From Branchiostoma floridae (lineage: Eukaryota > Chordata > Leptocardii > Amphioxiformes > Branchiostomatidae): a stretch of 64,000 nucleotides of DNA. Under the pieces are notes generated by a model. That model was not told the DNA's origin, did no database searches, and saw only the letters and a program-made list of their open reading frames with translations. The stretch lies in assembly GCF_000003815.2 (NCBI RefSeq), contig NC_049988.1:10909518-10973517 (forward strand), written 5' to 3'. Made by a program: the position numbers and the translations under genes. This document shows, in pieces, positions 40,201-48,216 of this stretch; position 1 is the stretch's first letter; every line of letters starts with the position of its first letter.

Positions 40201-43200
40201 TCTGACACGTCGTCTTCGCCGGCTGATGTAGTGGAGGAGGAAAAGCTTGGCGCCACACCATTCGCGGTGGATTCTGATCTGTATGATCCAATGGGAGACG
40301 TCCCTCTTCCTGACACACATGCTCATCTGCAGCCACAGGATGAGAAGGTACGCAAAGATCATTCATGTAATGGTAGCTTTTGTTTACTCACCTCGGGTGC
40401 ATTGACAGTTATAGAAACTTTTCGCCGAATAAATTTGTGCTCCAAATTTACATACTAGATAAACAGAAATGTATAATGTATATTTTCCCTCTAAGCCTAA
40501 GCCATCGGAAGCTACATCTGCACCACCAGAAGAAGAAAAGTCAGACGATTCTCCTGAGGAGGAAGTGGATCTAAACAGCATGACAAAAGAGGAACGCATG
40601 GACTTCATCATGAAGATGCAGGGAGAGGAGGTATGGTTTTCATATTTTTCAGTAAAGAGCCAAAAGTTTACTACCAAATGTTTATGTGTGTTTGTATGTA
40701 TGCTTTGTCCCTGTCGTATTAAGGAGTATCTCAACGATCAAAAGAGATATGTACCTTCTTTTACTACAGTTTTCCCTGGAGGAGAAGACCGGACTCCTTA
40801 AGGTGTGTGTTGATGTGATCAAAGAGGATGAGACAATGGAACAGGCCAAGACGTCTCTCAAGTACCTACTGAACCGGATGAGGTCAGACAAGTCCATTCC
40901 ATATCATTTCTCATTCAGAACCATACTTTTATATATTCTTGATCAAATTTTGCGTCATGCATTAAGCTATGTTGAAGTAATGTTTATTTCCAAATGATGC
41001 TAATCTTTGTGATACTGAACAGATTACAAATACGAAATTTCTCATACCATATCATTGATTTTCAATCAGAATTTCAGTATCATTATAACTATGGTTTGTT
41101 GGGTCGTTATAGCTATTTGAATAAAAGTGAATAAACGTGAACATTTTCATTCATATATCCCACTACAGTAACCTGTTAAACAACCCTGATGATGAGCGGT
41201 ACAGACAGGTGTACATCCGATCCGGCACGTTCTGGGACGCCATGCGGCCAAGGTCGGCACAGCAGTTCATGGTGGCCGCGGGATGGGTGCAGGTAGGGGG
41301 TGTTGTCTTTGTCTATACAAAATATGTATGAAATTTGTTTGAACAAACATAATATTGCAATCAAATCGTAAACATCACTCATTCATTGATGCAATCGGTC
41401 AATTATTGCAATACGTTAATACAGAAATATTTGCATTCGAGAAAACTACAAATGACGAAAAAGCCCGGGGCTATTTTTGCATGTTCAATGTACCTATCTG
41501 TGCCATCGTAAAAGCATCTGTTACCTGAATTCCAGGTCGGAGACAACATGGTGTTTCCCAACTACTACGATGCACTGATAAAGCCTGCTGTGGATGTGCT
41601 GAACGAATGTCTGAGGTGAGCATTATCACTGAAAGTATTCTACTTGCATTCTGCACTACACTACCGTGGTGAAGCTAGTTTACCGTTATCCGCGGGGTAA
41701 CCTATATCCGTTGTATCTATAAACAGAGTATTAATGGATATGAAGTCGACGGATGGTTGTTCCAAATTGTATTTGTTAAAAAATATTATTACAGTTTGAA
41801 ACCACCGTCCGTCGACTTAGTATCCCTAAATACCCTGTTTTTAATACAACGGATATAGGTTACCAAACGAATAAAGGTGAATCATTATTAACCGATTGAA
41901 AACCTTCATCATTCTGCCCGAGTGCATTGTCAGAAAACAATCCTTATTATAGCCTTTTTGAATTGGGAAAAGGGTTTGTAACATGTCTTTCTGCTGTTCG
42001 TAGTACCTTCCCCATGGAGCCGATCTCGCTGTACGGAAGGAAAGACCCGGTGGGTGATGCGGAGCGAGCTCCCGACACTACAGCAGTGGAAGGTACGATC
42101 TCAGCGAAATAGGAATATTGCTGGGTAAAGAAGCACTAAGCACCGTGAAGAGATTTTTTCGGTCATTTTTATACTCTTTAGATGTGTACATTGTCTAGAT
42201 ATTTACAAGGTACAGTATGCTATGTAGAAAGATGATACACTTGCAGTATCGTCGATATGACATTTTGCATCACAAAAGCATTTTTGTACTTTTCACTAGG
42301 TATGACGTTCAATGAGGTACATGGTAGCGCCATCACGCTCTCAGATGACGGCCGGACGGCCACGCACAGTGACGGCTCAACCGACATAAGCAGCACCATT
42401 ACCTTTAGCGCAAAGCAAATAAAAGCCAACGATGAGGTGTTTGTAAAGATGTCTGAACACACTACACCAGTGTCTGACGGCATGTTTCACGTCGGCATTA
42501 CGACCCTGGATCCTTCCACATTGAACCTAGATGACCTACCAAAGGAAGTCTCTAACCTGAAAAGCTCGGACGGTTTCTGGCTCTGGTCGCTTGACGACAG
42601 CCTGACCGGTGAAGGCCGTGTCCTGAAGCTGTCCGTGAGCTGTACAGGAAACCTGACGTACTGTGTGGACAGCAAGCCTCCTGGAGGATTCATCAGCAAC
42701 ATCCCGACAGACCAGCCTCTCTGGGTCATTCTGGTCCTACAAGGACGGGTCGGGGAAGTGACATTCGTTTATGAAGGTGAGTAATAAAAGGTCTAGTGAT
42801 TCAGTACTTAATCACAGCGGTTCTGTAAGCAGACGGTTATGTTCAGAATACTAAGAGCAATGTTACAGCTAAGGAATCGCACTCCAAGTCCTTTCTGACT
42901 CGAGATAAAGAGCATGATTTAGCTCCGTGGATGCGATGTCTTTCAATCCTTCTACATCATGTTTTACAAATACGTATCCATGCAAGTGAGTTCTAATGGG
43001 ACACTGTCTTATTCAGATGAAGCAGCACCAACGCATGCAGCGACTGGCGCCCATGACGAGAATACTAGTGGATATCCATGGGACACTGAGGAAGATGACC
43101 TCTATGACATGGAGCCCAGCATACCGACATGTGAGTCGTCTCCATGCTAGGCTGTAAGCTTATAAAGCATTAAGTAGACTTGGGGTGTTTTGTGTATTTC

Positions 43201-46200
43201 TTATTACTTAGAAAAAAGATCATACAGTACAATGAAATGCTTATCTGACTCTTTTGCCTTTAACAGACAAGGGAGCAAGTTCTAATGGTGCTCAACCACC
43301 GGAGAAATCTGAGGAAGAGAAAGAGGTGAGCATAGCATAAATCGTTACTATTCATTGCAAAAATCGCATTTTCTGTTGTTTATTTACACATGAAACTTTA
43401 CTTATGTTAAATATATAGATCACCACGAAGTTTCCAAATGGAATAACTATTAAACAACTGTATCAATTTAGCAGCGTTGGAAATGCGAGACAGGGGTAGC
43501 AATAAGCGTACATCTGCCTAAAGTTTTGGATACTCTTTTTCTATCAGGCGTTCCTCCGGGAAAAAGTCCCGATCCTTGAAGCATGTGTTGACGTCATCAA
43601 GGAAGAGGCATCAGGTGATAAAGCCAGGATTGCCCTCTCGTACATTCGGATGCAAACAAGGTGAAAATACAGTTTTTTTTTTTACCAATATTGATTACTC
43701 GAAAATACGTCTAAGGTATATTTCGTCTAACGTGATGCAGAATTGCCATATACAAGATAGTGCCAATTGCAAGAATGTAGGTATTACACTCCTTTGAAAG
43801 TTCCACGAAGTTGTCTGGTCATGATGTTTCTAGCACAAATAGGTAATTCACATGCCCAAAATGTAATCGGTTGAAAAGTTTGTCGAAAAGTTTATTGGCC
43901 TTTGTTCCATTTTTTTGACATGCCAGTCATAACAGGTGTTTTAATTTTACATATCTTTGATTTTACAGGAAAATTTTAAACCGACCAAGCAGTGATGAGG
44001 TGAGAACCATCCATATGAGAGACAGGATGTTTCTCCTCGCCGCTGCAGCCGCCACCCAGTCTGTCGTGCAGTTCATGACCGCTGCTGGCTGGATCATTGT
44101 AAGTTCAAAGTTCATTGTAAATAAAAGAACGGCATCGTCCCTGTTGCGTCGCCAAAAAGGAATATGGCACTGATGCTAGTAGTAGCTATTAGTACATTGT
44201 ATTTGACATTGCCTGCATTCAAGTCATGGGCGCAACTTGTCCTTTTTCATGCGTAAGAAATTTACACTTGTCATATTACTATTACAGTAACGTTATATCA
44301 ATAAACTGAAACGTCACAACCAGATGGTGGTTAACAATTGCTTTACACTTTACTTCTGGAGATGTCGCCAGGTGGCCTGTGAATATTTGATACCCTAGCC
44401 AAGCCCACCGATTTGAAAATCCCTTACCCTATAGTTTACTGAATGTGAGTCTCTTTGTGAAATGTTACTAACTTTGAAACTGATCTTTGCCTTACAGAGA
44501 GAGGAGCAAAAGACGCTGATGTTCCCTCGGTCTAATGACGACCTTCTAGAGCCAACCATCACATCAATCGACGCATGTCTGAGGTAAGGAGGAAGGATAC
44601 AGATTTTGTCATCATTCACTGCAGACGTTACGTTATAAAGCAAGTACGAAAATTCCACAGACTAATTTTTAAATTACAAAGGTAAATTACAAACCAAATA
44701 GTTGTAGGTCCCCTCAATATGGAATCAAAAGAATTTATGTTAAATGATGCTGCGCTCGGTATATAGGATTCTTTGGCATAACCTATGACATACTGACAAT
44801 GACATCGTGTCAATATAGTACGATATGTCACGTGCTGTCTCTTTTACATTCATGACAGGACCATACCTGGCGGGTACATTGACGTCACCCGGCTGGAGGA
44901 CCACCTCGGAGGTAAGCAAGGAATAGATGTATCAGATGCTATGCGTGCGAGAGGTCATACATGGGTTCGTGATTGATTCCCCTACAGAGTCATACCAAAG
45001 ACTTTTAAACTATAGCTTTTGCATTATGCTTTTCTGTCCAGAACCTGGCACTTATGGGAAAGATAATGGAAATTCAAATAAATCATTACAAGCGGACTAG
45101 CCCCTGCTGTACTGTGCCTGCACTAAGTTTGAGTTAATGAATCGGAGATTGTTAACGCAGTGGGAAGGACCTAGTTTTAACGCTTTTATGTACAACTAAA
45201 GGGGGTCATTGCGTGTACCCTTCATCAATACAAAAATGTAATGTCAAACTACTCTCCAAGCAGAGGTTGAGTCGCGTAGATATTGTAGTAGTCGGAAAAA
45301 TTACACCGGCGCTCCTATGCGTTTTGAGGCAGAGGTAAGAGGAGCGCCGGTGTAATTTTCCGACTCAACCTCTGCTTGGGAGTAATTAATTTTATCGTGT
45401 TCTTTCCAGGTCTGACAGATGATGGTATTGAAGAACTGCAGGATGTAGAGTTCCACACTGTCCACGGAGCTAACATCGAGCTGTCGGAGGACAAGAGAAC
45501 GGCTCGGCGGCTAGGAGACATCAGCAAAGCCATCGTCTTCACCTCCAAACCGTTCCGCGCCAACAAGCGCGTGGCAGTGGAGTTCACCGACTGTGAGCCC
45601 GACACCAAGTGCGCGGCGATGTTCGGAGTCACCACGGAGAACCCCCTCTTCTGGAAGCCGGCGGAACTGCCGCTATTCGGGACTGACCTGGCAAAGAAGG
45701 ACGGCTACTGGCTGGAGCCACTGGGGGAGGATGTCGCCACCGAGGGGAGCGTGCTGAACTTTCACGTAGACAGCGGCGGATCCTTGGTGTACTCTCTGTT
45801 TAGCGCTGATGGAGAGGAAACCATGAAGGAAGTCGAGGTCTTCAGCGACATACCGACGGATAAACCACTGTGGGCGATCCTCGATCTGTTCGGTTCCACA
45901 AAAGCTGTCAAATTTGTCAATAGAGGTCAGCAAAATAACCATTATTATATCTGTACATTTCAAAACAATGATGTCTAGTTGGTATACTTGGTATCAAACG
46001 TTAACTCTCTTACAGTGGTTGATAACCATTCATATATTCAATATTGGTTTTAAATGTGAACCTAACATTATTTTTATGATCGTTACTCTAGAAACTGACG
46101 ACGATGAAACTGGAGAGCCAGGAATAGGCTCTACTTTTCAACTGCCGGGCACCGGTTTCACTTCATCAATGGGCTCCGACTTCCAACTGCCAACAGGCAC

Positions 46201-46378
46201 CAGTTTCCAACCACCAACGGGTACCAGTTTCCAACCACCAATGGGTACCAGTTTCAACTTCAAGCGACCAATGAGCGATGGAAACCAGTCACCAATAGGA
46301 AGTGATCCTGGACCGTTCAGCTTTGAACCAACCACATACACCACTCCATCGACAACCGACGAATTCGATCTTGACTAA
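19089..46378 (+). CDS. Giant OTU protease - (NHR/PUB) array protein, about 65 exons
   Basis: My exon-by-exon model gives about 3,182 residues. Order: putative Cys-rich first exon; acidic/Thr-rich linker; OTU protease (residues ~246-418); then NHR1-PUB1-PUB2-NHR2-PUB3-PUB4-NHR3-PUB5-PUB6-NHR4-PUB7-NHR5-PUB8-NHR6 and a short repetitive tail. OTU enzymes cleave ubiquitin chains; NHR domains are protein/lipid-binding modules of Neuralized; PUB domains bind C-terminal or PIM peptides such as that of p97/VCP (family knowledge). A ubiquitin-editing scaffold role is inference. Each NHR is one phase 1-1 exon; each PUB is three exons with phases 0-2, 2-0, 0-2. Linkers are acidic and Glu/Pro/Ser/Thr-rich. 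Oddities: one base appears missing in a CCCC run at 32,037-32,040, and one intron (30,111) uses a GC donor. The exon total plus that base is divisible by three. I know of no characterised protein with this architecture. Merging of two adjacent genes is possible but not suggested by phase or linkers. Confidence 0.82.
19204..22520. other. Long putative first intron, repeat-bearing, no exon seen
   Basis: About 3.3 kb with short unsupported ORFs. It holds an old repeat copy near 20,170-20,415. Interferon-response-like motifs occur at about 19,230 (inverted TTTCACTTTTG) and 19,628-19,637 (GAAAGTGAAA). Confidence 0.4.
20170..20415. repeat. Old diverged copy of the 22.95-kb MITE family
   Basis: Shares the layout and several blocks (ggacttgtgtgaccctt, then gtgaaatttgttt and a ctctgtcaa motif) with the element at 22,954-23,170. 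The termini are too diverged to define precisely. Confidence 0.4.
22521..22585 (+). promoter_or_regulatory. Paired perfect CRE sites (possible alternative promoter)
   Basis: The palindrome TGACGTCA occurs at 22,521-22,528 and again at 22,578-22,585, in a locally CpG-richer stretch about 650-700 bp upstream of the exon carrying the MGNTSTK start. CREB/ATF factors bind this octamer (established knowledge). Promoter function is inference. Confidence 0.4.
22954..23170. mobile_element. MITE with 14-bp perfect TIRs
   Basis: Left end ccctttccacaaga (22,954-22,967) and the exact reverse complement at 23,157-23,170. It is 217 bp with no ORF. Its right end is only about 50 bp before the acceptor of the second exon of the OTU/NHR/PUB gene. 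Related diverged copies lie near 20.2-20.4 kb and 58.7-58.9 kb. Confidence 0.75.
23222..24497 (+). CDS. Linker exons 2-5 of the giant gene, alternative Met start
   Basis: Exons 23222-23386, 23678-23788, 24038-24174, 24290-24497. They encode a disordered Glu/Asp/Thr/Ala-rich region (residues ~39-245) with no fold recognised. An in-frame ATG at 23,275-23,277 gives MGNTSTK, which fits the N-myristoylation pattern (Gly2, small residue at position 6). If transcription starts downstream of the paired CREs, a shorter, membrane-targeted isoform would result (inference). Confidence 0.7.
24758..25664 (+). CDS. OTU cysteine protease domain (exons 6-7)
   Basis: Exons 24758-25008 and 25397-25664, residues ~246-418. 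The catalytic-loop motif DGNCMFHVVADQL has Asp at 24,889-24,891 and the nucleophile Cys at 24,898-24,900 (residue ~293). The second motif WGDHIALMALA and the C-terminal LGHYAEQHYVSLDG carry the likely catalytic His (CAT 25,646-25,648). All expected OTU residues are present, so activity as a deubiquitinase is plausible. Linkage preference cannot be told. A 25.07-25.29 kb SINE-like relic lies in the intron between the two halves. Confidence 0.9.
25070..25290 (+). repeat. SINE-like relic inside the OTU intron
   Basis: Contains a box-B-like catgagttctgaccca near 25,110 and downstream text typical of a tRNA-derived SINE body. The A box is weak and the ends are unclear. Confidence 0.35.
25881..25964 (+). 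CDS. Linker exon 8 between OTU and NHR1
   Basis: 28 codons, phase 1-1, encoding a basic/Pro-rich linker (RPMRQLSRQLSIEAPPP). RxLS-type motifs could be phosphorylated by basophilic kinases (inference). Confidence 0.75.
26143..26631 (+). CDS. NHR domain 1 (Neuralized homology)
   Basis: A single phase 1-1 exon of 489 nt (residues ~447-610). NHR signatures: FHSVCGSAVML at the start, FFGVTTVDPSTRSP in the middle and PLWAVLDLQGRTQTVKFV at the end. The NHR is a beta-sandwich (SPRY-like) binding module. This copy is most like NHR5 (shared W/F-W-x-W segment and PTDQPLW ending). Confidence 0.9.
26859..27797 (+). CDS. Linker exon 10 and PUB-like domain 1
   Basis: Linker 26859-26947; PUB exons 27096-27208, 27427-27553 and 27718-27797 (113/127/80 nt). 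The helical N-part ILKSCAAVIREEETPE leads to NIIETGDEEENRKVYIMN, then AQQFMVAAGWCQVDDMMVF and a final helix. This matches the PUB layout of peptide:N-glycanase (NxLxNPxDxKYRxIRxxN ... GxxxLxxxGF). The KYR triad is altered to ENRK here. Confidence 0.85.
27949..29122 (+). CDS. Linker exons 14-15 and PUB-like domain 2
   Basis: Linkers 27949-28013 and 28164-28216; PUB exons 28332-28444, 28681-28807, 29043-29122. The exon sizes 113/127/80 are identical to PUB1. Key motifs: NILKHPDGQKYRKVRVEN, then AQQFVVAAGWKQVEDTMVF. This is one of the best PUB matches in the array. Confidence 0.88.
29299..30110 (+). CDS. Linker exon 19 and NHR domain 2
   Basis: Linker 29299-29405; NHR exon 29598-30110 (513 nt, residues ~928-1099). 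Motifs: FHVIRGSNITLAPD, VVLGVTTVDP, PMWAVLDLFGSTTAISFV. Closest to NHR6 (shared GED segment after the aromatic-W motif and the DLFGST ending). The exon ends at a GC donor (ATAG|gcaagt), with a normal AG acceptor at 30,353. Confidence 0.9.
30354..32095 (+). CDS. Linker exons 21-24 and PUB-like domain 3, with an apparent 1-nt deletion
   Basis: Linkers 30354-30450, 30663-30696, 30887-30938, 31063-31193; PUB exons 31342-31448, 31719-31848, 32017-32095. The domain is diverged: YRKLTTKDVPYAEA and FLKMGWKKLGEILVVP. The last exon is 79 nt where every well-conserved sister exon is 80. After VVP the reading frame shifts; with one more C in the CCCC run at 32,037-32,040 it continues QYGGQDARPILVALEEGL, matching the sister helix, and the next exon's phase is restored. 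As read, translation would reach a stop just after the splice. Confidence 0.75.
32212..33092 (+). CDS. Linker exon 28 and PUB-like domain 4
   Basis: Linker 32212-32266; PUB exons 32518-32621, 32792-32918, 33013-33092 (104/127/80 nt). Motifs: RVRDTPGDNKHRRVNMKE, then ARNFMVTAGWIQVGDKLIF. The KYR position is KHR. Confidence 0.85.
33461..34376 (+). CDS. Lys/Glu-rich linker exon 32 and NHR domain 3
   Basis: Linker 33461-33675 is strongly Lys/Glu/Pro-rich (PPEEKEKAEEKVTEEK). NHR exon 33879-34376 (498 nt, residues ~1503-1668). Motifs: FCSVHGNALQL, VILGLTTEDPSTLS, PLWAILDMDGGATTLTF. Closest to NHR4 by the DMDGG-T-LTF ending and the YWA-R segment. Confidence 0.9.
34563..36227 (+). CDS. Linker exons 34-40 (micro-exon rich)
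   Basis: Seven small exons: 34563-34711, 35010-35132, 35349-35442, 35591-35639, 35785-35842, 35980-36013, 36199-36227 (149, 123, 94, 49, 58, 34 and 29 nt). They encode an acidic, Ser/Pro/Thr-rich stretch with two short helical pieces (MTEEEKLAFAFQKFKQQVE; SAFFETILKSELQHLFG). The small exons make this the likeliest place for alternative splicing. The exact set is less certain than the domain exons. Confidence 0.6.
36421..37286 (+). CDS. PUB-like domain 5
   Basis: Exons 36421-36533, 36856-36982, 37207-37286 (113/127/80). It has the textbook PUB motif NVLDNPGDPKYRQIRMKN, then AIQLLSAIGWVQ, LVLPTSADDLLEPTLKAI. This is the copy closest to peptide:N-glycanase PUB and supports naming the whole family. 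Confidence 0.9.
37558..38889 (+). CDS. Acidic linker exon 44 and degenerate PUB-like domain 6
   Basis: Linker 37558-37789 (the donor could also be at 37,777, same phase), Glu/Ala/Thr-rich. PUB exons 38176-38294, 38553-38652, 38813-38889 (119/100/77 nt). The middle exon is 27 nt shorter than in sister copies and the KYR motif is lost (DETSRHVRHLLP), while the ALSLLVAAGCVQVENMIIFP core remains. Ligand binding is doubtful. Confidence 0.75.
39037..39984 (+). CDS. Linker exons 48-49 and NHR domain 4
   Basis: Linkers 39037-39106 and 39242-39308; NHR exon 39496-39984 (489 nt, residues ~2176-2338). Motifs: FNSVHGTAVLLTKD, LVLGVTTVDPFTLE, PLWVMMDMDGGVTALTF. Sister of NHR3. Confidence 0.9.
40190..41615 (+). 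CDS. Linker exons 51-52 and PUB-like domain 7
   Basis: Linkers 40190-40347 and 40496-40630 (the latter has a plain ctaag acceptor); PUB exons 40770-40882, 41169-41292, 41536-41615 (113/124/80). Motifs: NLLNNPDDERYRQVYIRS, AQQFMVAAGWVQVGDNMVFP. From here on each NHR is followed by only one PUB. Confidence 0.88.
41696..41864. mobile_element. MITE with long (about 60-bp) imperfect TIRs
   Basis: Left arm 41,696-41,757 (starts ggtaacctatatccgttgta) and right arm 41,801-41,864 are reverse complements with a few mismatches, including a shared gtcgacgg block. The loop is about 43 bp. It lies in the intron between PUB7 and the NHR5 linker. Confidence 0.8.
42004..42776 (+). CDS. Linker exon 56 and NHR domain 5
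   Basis: Linker 42004-42092; NHR exon 42300-42776 (477 nt, residues ~2572-2730). Motifs: FNEVHGSAITLSDDGRTA, FHVGITTLDPSTLN, PLWVILVLQGRVGEVTF. Sister of NHR1. The Asp usual in the final LWxxxD motif is Val here. Confidence 0.9.
43017..44911 (+). CDS. Linker exons 58-59, PUB-like domain 8 and exon 63
   Basis: Linkers 43017-43130 and 43267-43325; PUB exons 43548-43660, 43969-44098, 44498-44583 (113/130/86); short exon 44859-44911. Motifs: ILNRPSSDEVRTIHMRD, VVQFMTAAGWIIREEQKTLMFP, SNDDLLEPTITSIDACL. Slightly diverged; the KYR motif is EVRT. Confidence 0.83.
45255..45380. mobile_element. Foldback element ending 29 bp before the NHR6 exon
   Basis: The outer arms (45,255-45,274 and 45,361-45,380, containing caagcagaggttgagtcg) and inner arms (45,290-45,315 and 45,338-45,363, containing ttacaccggcgctcct) are inverted repeats. 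The left arm has an extra 16-nt insertion and one extra A. Arms of about 43 bp could form a very stable hairpin in the pre-mRNA, with its end next to the acceptor at 45,409. Confidence 0.85.
45410..45925 (+). CDS. NHR domain 6
   Basis: Phase 1-1 exon of 516 nt (residues ~2916-3087). Motifs: FHTVHGANIELSEDKRTA, MFGVTTENPLFW, PLWAILDLFGSTKAVKFV. Sister of NHR2. GC-richer than most of the neighbouring exons. Confidence 0.9.
46092..46378 (+). CDS. C-terminal exon with octapeptide repeats, stop codon
   Basis: 287 nt ending TAA 46,376-46,378. An acidic start (TDDDETGEPG) is followed by tandem GTSFQPP(T/M)-type units of 8 residues (24 bp at DNA level) around 46,180-46,260, then an acidic end (TDEFDLD). 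The tail is probably disordered. An AATAAA near 46,669 could be the polyadenylation signal. Confidence 0.8.
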
Positions 46379-46840
46379 ACGTCAAGCCATTGATCGATAG
46401 CTGTAAAAAAAAGACGTTACATAATAATGCAATCCAGGAATGAATGTCTTCATTCGTCATTGGTTTTACAATTAGGATTGTGAGATATTTCAAGAATTTT
46501 TTTGGAGACCAAACATGAGCTGCTCAATTTATGAATAACTGTAAATATACATCTTATGCATGCAGAGTCAAATTCACATAGTCAAGCTAGCATAGGTACT
46601 ATCATAGGTACTATAGTGTAGCAAAAAGTAACTTCGGCTTCTTTTTCCTTTGTGCCGGTGGAAATATAATAATAAACGTGTTTGATTGGAGAAAATAGCA
46701 ACATCGTGATGCGTGCGGGCAATAGAAACCTATGCAAGATATTTTGTGCGTTAGCAGACTGAAGCCTGTAATCTATTGTATTATGTAAACCAGGATTCAC
46801 CTTGAAATGTAGAAGATTCAGCGCTATGTAAATCGATAAT

Positions 46841-46877
46841 GTGTAAAGTTGGAATAGAGTCTATTCCAACTTTACAC
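46841..46877. repeat. Perfect palindrome, 17-bp arms, 3-nt loop
   Basis: gtgtaaagttggaatag at 46,841-46,857, loop agt, exact reverse complement 46,861-46,877. No T-run or gene association identifies it as a terminator. It is probably the tip of a larger repeat that continues to about 46,965 with the dispersed block also seen at 14.05 kb. Confidence 0.85.
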
Positions 46878-46965
46878 AATAGACACAATAGATTTACGTC
46901 GATGAAGACTAGGCATCCAGGTAATAAGATGTTCAGTTGCTTGAGTAACTGCTTTTTGGCATGTA

Positions 46966-47929
46966 ATAGATTTAGATTTATGTTTCCTTCTCTCAAAAGA
47001 CTTATATCATAAGTGCCTTGGCAGTAACGTATAACGTTATATTGCGCATCATTCATGGGTCGGATCATTTATGTATATGTGCTTAAGGATACTTAAGCAT
47101 CAGTTTGACTGATCAAGACATACGAAATGTCCTTCATGCATGGTGTTATTCTCACTTAGCATTCAGAAATGTTTCAGATGCGGAATGGGCCAACAATAAA
47201 GCTGCTACTAACTATCCAGATGACTATTTGGTGTGATGCGAACGCGAACCAAAAAGAGATGAGATTAATTTGAACAGTTCCTTCATTTGTTCTTAATTCT
47301 ATAACTTAGCAGATTATGAAAATACTCGAGACACACATTGTAAAATGCGCCATTACGAAGTAATTGTCCTTGTATCATGGGTTAGGTTGTATTGTCTCAG
47401 ATGACAGGGTAACAAAGTACAAATACACTTCTTACAAAATGCTCTCCTGGTGCACAAGGCTATATTACATCCGTGAGTAATTAACACACTTTAGTAACTT
47501 ATGAAGGAAAATTGGATATATCTACCGACAAACAGATAGAAAACACCGTTTATTTAGTGTCATCTTGCTTCACAAAAGAAAATTGAAATTTGGACGTGGT
47601 AGCTCCTTAGAACGCTATAACTTACCTGGTATATACAACAACACCAAGCTTTGTTGATACGACAAAAAGTACAGTAACTTTTGTATGGTCAACTTTAAAC
47701 TCCAAAAAAAAAAAAAAAAAGAGAAACAATACAGAATATATTTTACAATTCTACTAGCATAATATGTACACTTCGATCACTCCCATTAGTAAAATGCAAG
47801 GGCAACACATAGTTATAGACCGTGATTGTCTATGACCGTGAGGTTTTTTTTTTTGCCGGGGCGCCGAAGGCGCCCGGCTTTGTCCCCGGTTTAATGGTTC
47901 GTCCTTGGATGGGTCTGCTATGGTCGCAA
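46966..47929. other. AT-rich intergenic stretch, no gene seen
   Basis: Contains a poly(A) tract near 47,704-47,721 and a GC hairpin (ggcgccgaaggcgcc) near 47,870. No coding evidence on either strand. Confidence 0.45.
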
Positions 47930-48044
47930 AATGTACCGTGCGTTTTTACGACAATTCTCAGCCCTTCTCAGCCCTTCAAATAAACGCAATGTACCGTGCG
48001 TTTTTACGACAATTCTCAGCCCTTCTTAGCCCTTCAAATAAACG
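47930..48044. repeat. Tandem duplication of about 57 bp
   Basis: 47,930-47,987 recurs at 47,988-48,044 (starts aatgtaccgtgcgtttttac, ends caaataaacg) with one clear substitution (ttctcagc/ttcttagc). Confidence 0.9.
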
Positions 48045-48216
48045 TTGTAAGAATACTGTTTATCCATGACCTCTACTCGTACAGAAAACATTGCAGCGCT
48101 CATTAGCAAAGTCTAGGAAAGGAAAATGTTTCTTGATTTGCAGTAAAACACTGGTCATGTAACATTTGAGGAGTTGTCGTTAAATCGCACGGTTCATTTT
48201 GCGATAGCGTTGACGG

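Noticed and set aside
26143-45925. NEURL4 orthologue, because there are six NHR domains
   Set aside because: NEURL4 has no OTU or PUB domains as far as I know, and the interleaved PUB units and exon pattern differ. The number six is likely coincidence.
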